From assembly GCA_013815535.1 (NCBI GenBank), contig JACDGC010000036.1, forward strand, positions 1-13,761: a stretch of 13,761 bases of DNA, given 5' to 3'. The stretch comes from Ktedonobacterales bacterium (GTDB lineage: Bacteria; Chloroflexota; Ktedonobacteria; Ktedonobacterales; JACDGC01). Under the pieces are notes generated by a model. The model saw only the letters and a program-made list of their open reading frames with translations. It searched no databases and was not told where the DNA came from. This document shows positions 8,740 through 13,761 of this stretch, piece by piece. Both the position numbers and the translations under genes were made by a program. How positions within the stretch are numbered: the stretch's first letter is position 1; each line of letters begins with the position of its first letter.

Positions 8740-8775
8740 AGTGTGCGCTGCTGAGCCTGCTGAGAAGCGCACACT
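8740..8775. terminator. 10-bp hairpin between convergent genes
   Basis: AGTGTGCGCT (8740-8749) and its complement AGCGCACACT (8766-8775) flank a 16-base loop, with a further G-T and G-C pair possible outside. It starts 22 bases after the lipoprotein stop and faces the 3' end of the minus-strand gene at 8952. There is no T-run, as with the hairpin at 3328-3369. No gene was seen in the rest of 8718-8951. Confidence 0.5.
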
Positions 8776-8951
8776 TCGGCTGTGACACCGCGCTGTAATT
8801 CCACCCATGAGAGCAGCCAACCCTCACCGCCCAGAGGTTGCGCTTGCGTCGGTGAAGGTGCCAGATGAAGCGCTGGTTGTCCCCGTGGGAGAGGCTGCGC
8901 CATTTCGTGTTGCGGGGCCTAGGCCGATGCATTGCGCGAGCCTGTTCCTCG

Positions 8952-9302
8952 TCACGCGAGCCACCCACTCAAGATTTGTGGTGCCAAGGTTGGGGTGACG
9001 ACCTGCCACGCCGGCGGCAGATCCGCAGGCACCATCTGTTGCAAAACCAAGACGCGCGGAAGATCCGCTGCGCCATGCGCGGGTGAAGCGCGGACGACTT
9101 CCCAGAGCGGCGCGATACTTTCCTGGTGCCAGCCAGTGATGATGAGGAATGTCGGATGATATTGGTGAAGCAATTGGGGCAAGGTCGCTAAGGCGACGAC
9201 CTCGGCGGCAATCTCTAGCTCGGCGTTCCACAGTGCTGAGAGAATGGCCAATCCGTCCTCCATGCGTGGCCCAGCGATCAAGATGGTTTGGCGATCATTC
9301 AT
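8952..9302 (-). CDS. Pseudo-receiver (degenerate response-regulator fold), last gene of sigma cluster
   Basis: A 116-residue single-domain protein whose strand/helix rhythm fits a receiver fold: TILIAG, a helix, EVVALAT, PTFLIITG, PRVLVLQQ and WQVVTP. Placed against a typical receiver, the acidic pair after strand 1 is Gly-Pro (11-12), the phospho-acceptor Asp at the end of strand 3 is Thr56 (PTFLIIT in place of PDLVLLD), and the Lys of the KP motif is Thr103 before a kept Pro104. It should therefore not be phosphorylated, and would act as a protein-protein module or sense something else. ATG 9302 follows AAAGGTG at about seven bases. It lies 87 bases after the 70-aa gene and is probably co-transcribed from the sigma gene. 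The fold call is by eye; an unrelated alpha/beta protein is the main alternative. Confidence 0.7.
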   Translation of the reverse strand: MNDRQTILIAGPRMEDGLAILSALWNAELEIAAEVVALATLPQLLHQYHPTFLIITGWHQESIAPLWEVVRASPAHGAADLPRVLVLQQMVPADLPPAWQVVTPTLAPQILSGWLA

Positions 9303-9389
9303 GGTGTTGCACCTTTCGTGTGATGTTTTGAGGATTTTCGCAGTTCGTGCAGCGCAGCAGGCGGCCTATGGGTTTTTCTGCGTTCGGGT

Positions 9390-9602
9390 TCATCGGTGTG
9401 GGGGATCGCTGGTTGGATGGCTCGCCCGATGCGGAAGTGTGGCCAGGGCTGGGTCCCATTGGCCGGGAACGACGTAGCGGGCTGGGACAGATTGCTGGCG
9501 ATGCTGACGCAGAAGCGCACCACCAGGGGTGGCAATGGCGAGGCAGGTCGGCAACAAGCGCGCCACCAATGCGCCTCGCTGCCACGCAGATAAACTGATC
9601 AT
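9390..9602 (-). CDS. Small 70-residue protein of unknown function in sigma cluster
   Basis: A short reading frame beginning MISLSAWQRGALVARLL, chosen over the longer in-frame ATG at 9704 because AGGAGGAG (9605-9612) sits just upstream of ATG 9602. The N-terminus has Arg residues within a hydrophobic stretch up to about residue 31, weakly like a signal peptide or amphipathic helix. The rest is rich in Pro, His and Arg (VPGQWDPALATLPHRASHP) and likely unstructured. No family is recognised. Overlapping frames on the same strand are also open, so the case rests on the ribosome binding site, the 18-bp palindrome upstream and the position between two better-supported genes. It could encode a small accessory or regulatory peptide of the sigma system, or be a fortuitous frame. 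Confidence 0.5.
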   Translation of the reverse strand: MISLSAWQRGALVARLLPTCLAIATPGGALLRQHRQQSVPARYVVPGQWDPALATLPHRASHPTSDPPHR

Positions 9603-9620
9603 GACTCCTCCTGAAGCACC

Positions 9621-9638
9621 AGCAGGTGGCCACCTGCT
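9621..9638. promoter_or_regulatory. Perfect 18-bp palindrome before the 70-aa gene
   Basis: AGCAGGTGGCCACCTGCT is an exact palindrome eight bases upstream of the AGGAGGAG ribosome binding site of ATG 9602. In minus-strand RNA, GAAGCA and TGCTTC on either side offer a competing outer pairing next to that site. It could be a dimer-bound operator or a hairpin that controls translation of the small gene. Confidence 0.5.
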
Positions 9639-9721
9639 TCCATGTTCGTGCCTCCTGGCAAGCTGTTCGCGGCTGGTTCTGGTGTCCATCAAAGGGCATT
9701 CCACCCCAGGGTGCGCTCAAC

Positions 9722-10156
9722 TCAGGGGACCATGCTTGGGGAGGTCGTGGCCGGATCGTCACCTTGTAATTCACCAAAGAGGCTCACCATGTCGCGCGCG
9801 ATGCGGACCGTCAGCCGTTCGGCGCGCTGCCCACGGAGCTGATCGATATACCAGCGCACCGTCGCCGTCACGGTTCCCCCCGCGATCTCGTCGGGTAAAA
9901 TCAATCCCTGTTCCCAGAGCGCCAAGGTCGACGGATCTGGGAGCGTTGAAGGCACGGCCGACTCCAACCAGGGGCACGCGTTTTCGAGACATTCGCGGGC
10001 GGCATGCAGCAACTGCGCCAAAAATTCCGCTTGGCGAAAAAGATAGGCAAATTCGGCGAATTGTTCGTCTGAGGCGGTACTCAGCAAATGCGTGCGCGTG
10101 GCAAGCCGTTGGCGAATGGCTTCTGGCAAAGGAGGCGGCAGGGGAGATGAACGCAT
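9722..10156 (-). CDS. Hypothetical helical protein downstream of ECF-like sigma factor
   Basis: A 144-residue protein I do not recognise. Residues 11-60 read as two amphipathic helices (EAIRQRLATR and EFAYLFRQAEFLAQLLHAAR), followed by a Pro-rich turn (65-78), a segment with ALWEQGLILPDEIAGG, a helix with RWYIDQLRGQRAERLTVRIARDMVSLFGEL and a disordered tail. There is no signal peptide, membrane segment, zinc-binding HxxxCxxC pattern or catalytic motif, so it is not a classical membrane or ZAS-type anti-sigma factor. ATG 10156 follows GCGAGGT at about six bases. It starts 43 bases after the sigma gene stop on the same strand, so co-expression is likely. A soluble sigma-binding partner is one inference from position only. 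Confidence 0.75.
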   Translation of the reverse strand: MRSSPLPPPLPEAIRQRLATRTHLLSTASDEQFAEFAYLFRQAEFLAQLLHAARECLENACPWLESAVPSTLPDPSTLALWEQGLILPDEIAGGTVTATVRWYIDQLRGQRAERLTVRIARDMVSLFGELQGDDPATTSPSMVP

Positions 10157-10199
10157 GATGAACCTCGCCTTATGAGATGAATGAGAACGGGGATACCCC

Positions 10200-10808
10200 T
10201 CATTGAAAATCTGCGGGGCAGACGCGCCGCATGAGCGTCAACATGCGTTGCACGACATTCCAAGCAGAACGATATTGGCGCCCCGTCGCGGCGGCAATGT
10301 CGGGGACGGTGTAACCCTGACGCCAAAGCTGAGCCAGCACGCGGTCTTCTTCAGCGAGCAAGTTCAACATCTGGTCGAAATAGGCATCAAAGTCTGACTT
10401 GAGTTCGGTGGTGGTCGTTTCATCGCCCGCCAGCACAAAGTTGTGGCCCTCATCGTCGGGCAGGGCGATCTCGTGCTGACAATGCGCCGGATCGTGGGTC
10501 TGATAGTGGCGGATGCGCCGACGGGCGATGGCCATCAGATAATGGAGGGGCGCGATGCCCCAGTCATGGTATTGCCCATCCCGAATGGCCTGCGCGAAAT
10601 CGGTCCAAGTATCCTGCGCGACGTCTTCGCGGGCCTGGGGATCGGTGATGTTGGTGCGGATATATGCCACGATGTCGGCCATCGTATGGCGGATGACGGC
10701 ATCGACCGCCGCCATCCGCTCGGCAAGAGGCCGTGCTGCATCGAGATGAGTGGCGAGTGTGAGCGCCGTAGCGCGTGCTGGAACGCTAACCTCCTGAGTA
10801 AATGACAT
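10200..10808 (-). CDS. Divergent ECF-like RNA polymerase sigma factor
   Basis: A 202-residue protein with a sigma-70 layout. A region-2-like part (about 35-105) includes DPQAREDVAQDTWTDFAQAI, matching the acidic region 2.2 helix (D-AED-VQE-F in common ECF factors), and AIARRRIRHY. A linker rich in Asp/Glu/Thr follows (107-140). A region-4-like helix-turn-helix (about 145-197) includes LAEEDRVLAQLWRQGYTVPDIAAATG, with YRSAWNVVQRML as recognition helix where others have G-VKSRL-RA. It would direct RNA polymerase to its own promoters. An in-frame ATG at 10835 has no ribosome binding site; ATG 10808 has GAGG five bases upstream (GAGGTGCTC then ATG), so the shorter form is preferred. It heads a likely four-gene minus-strand unit and is divergent from the acyl-CoA operon at 10982. 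No typical anti-sigma gene is beside it. Confidence 0.8.
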   Translation of the reverse strand: MSFTQEVSVPARATALTLATHLDAARPLAERMAAVDAVIRHTMADIVAYIRTNITDPQAREDVAQDTWTDFAQAIRDGQYHDWGIAPLHYLMAIARRRIRHYQTHDPAHCQHEIALPDDEGHNFVLAGDETTTTELKSDFDAYFDQMLNLLAEEDRVLAQLWRQGYTVPDIAAATGRQYRSAWNVVQRMLTLMRRVCPADFQ

Positions 10809-10981
10809 GAGCACCTCGGTTTCAGGAACGGGCATGGCCCATACGATGAAGACTCACTAATGAATCAGGGCCAGAAATGCGCGGTTATTGACTGCTTGGC
10901 AGAAAATTGGTGGCGAAGACCAAGACAACCTGTGTGGTGACGTGACGACAGGAGCGTATCTATCCCCAAGAGGGCGATGAT

Positions 10982-11116
10982 ATGCTGCTGCTCATTCAGC
11001 GGTGGTACAGTGAGATGCGCGGCTGGCGCATCTTCGCAGGGGTGGATGAGAGCCAGCGTTGCACCATCGCCCGCGATCTGTTACGCGGCCATATCAAGGT
11101 CGGGGAGTTGCTCTGA
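10982..11116 (+). pseudogene. 44-codon C-terminal remnant of an acyl-CoA dehydrogenase
   Basis: A short frame that reads RWYSEMRGW and then RIFAGVDESQRCTIARDLL, closely following the C-terminal signature of acyl-CoA dehydrogenases (RWYRDAR..RIYEGTSEIQR..IARELL, with the FAD-contacting Glu-x-Gln-Arg). About 330 upstream residues are missing: the frame is open back only to a TGA at 10943-10945 and no dehydrogenase sequence is seen before it. Its stop overlaps the ATG of the first MaoC gene (TGATG at 11114-11118), as in a translationally coupled operon. AGAGGG at 10969-10974 before ATG 10982 means a short peptide may still be made and may serve only to couple translation to the next gene. The alternative is a real small protein; the motif match argues against it. 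Confidence 0.6.
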
Positions 11117-11544
11117 TGGAACCAGTTTTGGATCAAAGCATCGTCGGACTTACCAGCGCAACGGAAGAGTTCGAGGTGGAGCGCGGGGCGATCCGGCGTT
11201 TCGCCGCCGCCATCGGTGACCCCAATCCGCTCTATGCGGATGTCGCCCATGCACGCGCCTGTGGCTATGCCGACCTGCTCGCGCCGCCGACCTTCCCCAC
11301 GACGTTTCGCGTGGCGTTGCCCATCGCGCTTGACGCCAGCCATACCTTGCACGGTGAGCAGGAATATCGCTATGCGCGCCCCATCATCGCAGGCGATGTC
11401 ATTCAGTGTGCCAGCACCATCCGCAGCGTGCACGAACGGGAAGGCACACTGGGGAAAATGACCATCATCGTCGCGGAGACGACGGGGATGGATCGTAGCG
11501 GGCAGCCAGTCTTCACTGGCAGCAGCACCATCATCGTGCATTAG
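11116..11544 (+). CDS. MaoC/FAS1-like dehydratase-domain protein, HadA-like subunit
   Basis: A 142-residue single hotdog-fold protein of the MaoC_dehydrat_N (FAS1-DH) type, with the FAAAIGDPNPLY segment (29-40) and APPTFPTTF (57-64). The second strand set includes EQEYRYARPIIAGDVI. In place of the catalytic GD-N--H of R-specific hydratases it has GDPNPLY with no His, as in non-catalytic HadA/HadC-type subunits that bind the acyl chain and pair with a catalytic partner. Here the partner would be the next gene, 11 bases downstream. The substrate would be a (3R)-hydroxyacyl or enoyl thioester. The start at ATG 11116 (GGGGAG eight bases upstream) fits the family N-terminus; a longer in-frame start at 11059 would only extend into the overlapping upstream frame. 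Its start codon overlaps the stop of the dehydrogenase remnant. Confidence 0.85.
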   Translation: MEPVLDQSIVGLTSATEEFEVERGAIRRFAAAIGDPNPLYADVAHARACGYADLLAPPTFPTTFRVALPIALDASHTLHGEQEYRYARPIIAGDVIQCASTIRSVHEREGTLGKMTIIVAETTGMDRSGQPVFTGSSTIIVH

Positions 11545-11555
11545 GAGGAAGCCAG

Positions 11556-11981
11556 ATGCCATCCATCGATTGGGCACGGGTCGAGATCGGCCAAGAATTG
11601 CCGCCTCGCCAGCACCCCGCCATCACCAAGCAACAACTCGTGATGTATGCGGGCGCATCGGGCGACTTCAACCTCATTCACACGGATGTGGAAACGGCGC
11701 GCGCGGCGGGGCTGACGGGCACCATCGCACATGGCATGTTAAGCATGGGCTTCTTGGCGCAATATGCAGGCGAACTTGCAGGCGATCATGGCTTCGTCCA
11801 GCGGCTGAAGGTGCGCTTCAGCGGCATGGTGTTCCCTGGCGACGTGCTCACCTGTCGGGCACAGTTGCTTGCGCGTGATGCACATCAGCACACCGTCACC
11901 GTGCAGTTGTGGGCCGAGCGTGAACCAGACCACCCACTGACTACTGGTGAGGCGGTAGTGCTGCTGAGGGAAATGCCATGA
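11556..11981 (+). CDS. MaoC-family (R)-specific hydratase/dehydratase, HadB-like catalytic subunit
   Basis: A 141-residue MaoC-type hotdog protein with the catalytic hydratase-2 motif YAGASGDFNLIH (31-42). Asp37 and His42 are the expected catalytic pair, and AHGMLSMGFLAQY (58-70) is the usual second block. It would hydrate enoyl thioesters or dehydrate (3R)-hydroxyacyl thioesters, probably as a heterodimer with the upstream HadA-like protein, as HadA and HadB do in mycobacteria. Whether the carrier is CoA or ACP cannot be read here; the flanking dehydrogenase and thiolase remnants favour CoA. AGGAGG at 11543-11548 lies seven bases before the ATG and overlaps the stop of the previous gene. Its own stop overlaps the ATG of the thiolase remnant (ATGA at 11978-11981). 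Confidence 0.9.
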   Translation: MPSIDWARVEIGQELPPRQHPAITKQQLVMYAGASGDFNLIHTDVETARAAGLTGTIAHGMLSMGFLAQYAGELAGDHGFVQRLKVRFSGMVFPGDVLTCRAQLLARDAHQHTVTVQLWAEREPDHPLTTGEAVVLLREMP

Positions 11982-12102
11982 CCAACCAGCCACGGGTTTA
12001 TATTCGTGATGGGGTGCGCTGCTGGAGCGCAATCCCACCCTGGCGGCGCTGTGCGTGGGCGTCGGCCAAGGGGTCACGCTGGCGCTGGAACGCGTGGATT
12101 AA
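11978..12102 (+). pseudogene. Thiolase (acetyl-CoA acyltransferase) with large internal deletion
   Basis: The first 14 codons (11978-12019) read MTNQPRVYIRDGVR, the standard start of a thiolase, which should continue TPFG. The sequence then jumps, in another frame, to a thiolase C-terminus: from 12016 it reads ALLERNPTLAALCVGVGQG and ends LALERVD with TAA at 12100-12102. This matches the terminal CxGxGxG active-site loop (the second catalytic Cys) and the final strand. A normal thiolase has about 390-400 residues, so some 350 codons are gone, and the two ends are out of phase. GGTGCGC at the join fits both halves (GGG GTG CGC for Gly-Val-Arg; GGT GCG C for Gly-Ala-Leu), suggesting deletion through a short shared sequence. 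The ATGA overlap with the MaoC gene shows that it was the next gene of the operon. Not functional as an enzyme. Confidence 0.85.
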
Positions 12103-12158
12103 GGGCCACCAGTTACCCCACACCATGGCATGCCCATCGCTAGCGACGGTGATTTGCT

Positions 12159-13163
12159 TTATGCTTTCTTAGAACCAGCGGGTGCCATCGATTGCATGAT
12201 ATTCGCAATGGGATTGTCGGCTCGTGCTGCGTTCGTCTGCATCGGCAAAGGGGCATATACCGCGAGCGCCCCTGGCGCAACCTCAATGGTGACGGGGGTG
12301 GTGCCTTCATGGTAGCCACTGATCCCAACGGGCAGCGGGTGACGCGCGGTGATCTCAATGCGCCGCGCATGAAGCACGGAGACTTTTTGAGGATTGCGGC
12401 GGCGTTGCCAGAGCAAATCCCAATAATGCCCCATAAAACCTGCCAAGCCACGATGGCGCAAGATGACCACATCAAGGAGGCCATCATCGATTCGCGCCGT
12501 CTCGCTGGGCCGATAGCGCAAGCCATAGTAGGGCATATTACAGACAGTGACTTCCCACGTTCTGGTGATGAAGCGCTTGCCATCAATGGTGAGGGTCACG
12601 GCATGGCGACGCAACCCCAACAGTCTGGAAACACCTTTGGAGAAAGGACGCAAGACCTGCATCAGTGGCTGATGGCGGGTAGCTTCGATAATCTCAGACA
12701 TATCCACCTCAGCGCCAACATTGGCCACCTCAAGGAAGGGTAAGCCATTCACGGTCCCCATGTCGATCTTGCGCACAAGCGCCGCCTCGATCACCGCGCA
12801 GGCACCCTCTAAATCGGCGGGAATCCCGATGCTAAAGGCGATGTTATTCATCGTTCCCAAGGGCAGAATCCCCAAAGGGATCGACCGATTCATCAGGCAA
12901 GCGGCCACTTGCTGGACGGTCCCATCCCCACCAGCGGCCACGACCCCGTCATACTGTTCCAACACAGCGCATTCAACCAGCTTAGAGGCTGGGTCTTCCG
13001 CTGTGATCACCCGGACATCCGCCTGGATATTGCGCTGCTTGAAGCGGTTTTGGATATCATCTGAAGCATCACGGGCCTGCCAGGCGTCTGGGTGAAGGAT
13101 AACCATCACCTTGCGTGCTGCGCTCAAGGGAGCTTCCTGTGTCACCTTCATCATACTCGTCAT
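12159..13163 (-). CDS. Diacylglycerol kinase-family lipid kinase (YegS/DgkB-like)
   Basis: A 334-residue protein of the DAGK catalytic family, which phosphorylates diacylglycerol or related lipids with ATP at the inner membrane face. Visible motifs are AAGGDGTVQQV (76-86, the nucleotide-binding GGDGT) and LPLGTMNNIAFSIGIP (100-115, GTxN with Asn where many members have Asp). The C-terminal part has DDGLLDVVILRHR and ends in a Pro/Ala-rich tail. Length fits the soluble bacterial family. A GTG at 13172 opens the frame, but AGGGAG sits eight bases before ATG 13163 and directly abuts the GTG, so the ATG is preferred. It lies 175 bases downstream of the argininosuccinate synthase gene on the same strand and faces the thiolase remnant. 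Family confident; lipid substrate open. Confidence 0.9.
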   Translation of the reverse strand: MTSMMKVTQEAPLSAARKVMVILHPDAWQARDASDDIQNRFKQRNIQADVRVITAEDPASKLVECAVLEQYDGVVAAGGDGTVQQVAACLMNRSIPLGILPLGTMNNIAFSIGIPADLEGACAVIEAALVRKIDMGTVNGLPFLEVANVGAEVDMSEIIEATRHQPLMQVLRPFSKGVSRLLGLRRHAVTLTIDGKRFITRTWEVTVCNMPYYGLRYRPSETARIDDGLLDVVILRHRGLAGFMGHYWDLLWQRRRNPQKVSVLHARRIEITARHPLPVGISGYHEGTTPVTIEVAPGALAVYAPLPMQTNAARADNPIANIMQSMAPAGSKKA

Positions 13164-13338
13164 TTCACGCACTCCCTATCTGCGGTGTTACTTCATCTCG
13201 GTAGCGGACAAAAAGGCGTTAAGCATCTTACATGCCACTATACGGTTGAGCCTTCGCACGCTGACAAAAAGCTCCCGTGCCCCCTCGCCCACAGCTTCGG
13301 GTGATGAAGCGATCGATGCCGTGCTCATACGACACGAC

Positions 13339-13761
13339 TTACTGCGCCACGGTGGTCGCGTCGCGCAAAGCATCAAAGATGGGCTGGGCAGGCAGTTCAG
13401 TGCTCCCCAGACCAGTGAGCAACTGCACCCGCGCCTGGGTTTGCAGCGGCAGCCCCCAGAGCTTGATGAAGCCGAGCGCGCTATCATGATCAAAGGCATC
13501 ACCCCGATCATAGGTCGCCAGCGCGTGCTGATAGAGTGAGTGGGGTGAGCGTCGCCCCACGACCGTGCAATTGCCATGACCCAGCTTGAGTCGCACCTCG
13601 CCGCTGACGAACTGTTGCGTGCTCTGCATGAACGCCATCAGATTGGCGTGCAAGGCGCTATACCATTGGCCGTTATAGATCAGTCGGGCATATTCGCCGC
13701 ACAGCATTTCTTTCAACCGTGCCTGATCGCGGCTGAGGGTCACTGATTCGAGCGCCTGGTG
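13339..13761 (-). CDS. argG: Argininosuccinate synthase, C-terminal part (runs off the window)
   Basis: The visible 140 residues are the C-terminal region of argininosuccinate synthase, the ATP-dependent enzyme that joins citrulline and aspartate in arginine synthesis. Diagnostic stretches are ARLIYNGQWYSAL, SGEVRLKLGHGNCTVVGRR with SPHSLY, and LATYDRGDAFDHDSALGFI with KLWGLP. The reading frame continues past the right edge (HQALES precedes the first GTG), so the gene starts outside the window; about two thirds, including the ATP-binding part, is not seen. The tail after KLWGLP runs about 40 residues. No arginine-related regulatory site or clear terminator was found in the 175-base gap to the lipid kinase gene. 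Confidence 0.95.
   Translation of the reverse strand, partial: HQALESVTLSRDQARLKEMLCGEYARLIYNGQWYSALHANLMAFMQSTQQFVSGEVRLKLGHGNCTVVGRRSPHSLYQHALATYDRGDAFDHDSALGFIKLWGLPLQTQARVQLLTGLGSTELPAQPIFDALRDATTVAQ

Noticed and set aside
9295..9777. 160-codon minus-strand frame with a CTNC motif near its end, overlapping the 70-aa gene.
   Set aside because: No ribosome binding site at its start, no domain pattern, and it overlaps the better-supported 9390-9602 frame and the ends of two neighbouring genes.
9529..10158. 209-codon plus-strand frame across the sigma cluster.
   Set aside because: Low-complexity Arg/Pro/Ser-rich translation typical of an antisense shadow of the minus-strand gene at 9722-10156.
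10888..10916. TTGACT as a -35 box for the acyl-CoA operon.
   Set aside because: No -10 element at a usable distance (TGGCGA at 17 bases).
10929..10952. Inverted repeat CCTGT...ACAGG between the sigma gene and the acyl-CoA operon.
   Set aside because: Only five matching pairs with no further symmetry; likely chance.
11978..12172. A 64-aa Trp/Arg-rich protein starting at ATG 11978.
   Set aside because: It is the out-of-frame readthrough of the deleted thiolase, not a real protein.
13266..13301. Possible weak terminator after argG on the minus strand: CCCG and CGGG pairing before a TTTTT run.
   Set aside because: Only four stem pairs with a long loop, so it is not convincing.

Overview
The window looks like a piece of a Chloroflexota (green non-sulfur bacterium) chromosome with moderately high GC. 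This rests on gene style, not on a marker gene: a large soluble GAF/PAS hybrid kinase, XRE-NB-ARC-TPR regulators of the kind common in that phylum, a hotdog dehydratase pair and YegS-like lipid kinases. No rRNA, tRNA, CRISPR array, transposase or phage gene was found. No gene-free stretch exceeds 300 bases.

Layout. (1) 144-3170, plus: soluble GAF-PAS-GAF hybrid histidine kinase with two receivers. A perfect 14-bp hairpin follows it in the convergent gap. (2) 3402-3782, minus: RidA-family protein with a TTG start and an altered active site. (3) 4039-6594, plus, and 6580-7872, minus: two XRE-type STAND regulators converging with a 15-bp tail overlap; the first has TPR repeats, the second stops where they would begin. 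(4) 8100-8717, plus: secreted lipoprotein-like protein behind a good sigma-70 promoter, with a run of ten G inside the gene. (5) 10808 down to 8952, minus: probable operon of a divergent ECF-like sigma factor, an unknown 144-aa helical protein, a 70-aa small protein with a strong ribosome binding site, and a pseudo-receiver that has lost all phosphorylation residues. (6) 10982-12102, plus: a collapsed acyl-CoA operon. Two intact MaoC/hotdog genes (HadA/HadB-like) lie between an apparent C-terminal stub of an acyl-CoA dehydrogenase and a thiolase reduced to its first 14 codons joined out of frame to its last ~28. (7) 13163-12159, minus: diacylglycerol-kinase-family lipid kinase. (8) 13761-13339, minus: C-terminal part of argininosuccinate synthase, running off the window.

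How they fit together. Much of the window is regulatory (hybrid kinase, two STAND regulators, ECF-like sigma factor, pseudo-receiver), but no clear effector is linked to any of these. The two most interesting parts are the sigma / unknown / small protein / pseudo-receiver cluster, which has no recognisable anti-sigma factor, and the acyl-CoA operon, in which both flanking enzymes are lost while the dehydratase pair between them stays open and well formed. All assignments come from reading motifs by eye; no database search was run.
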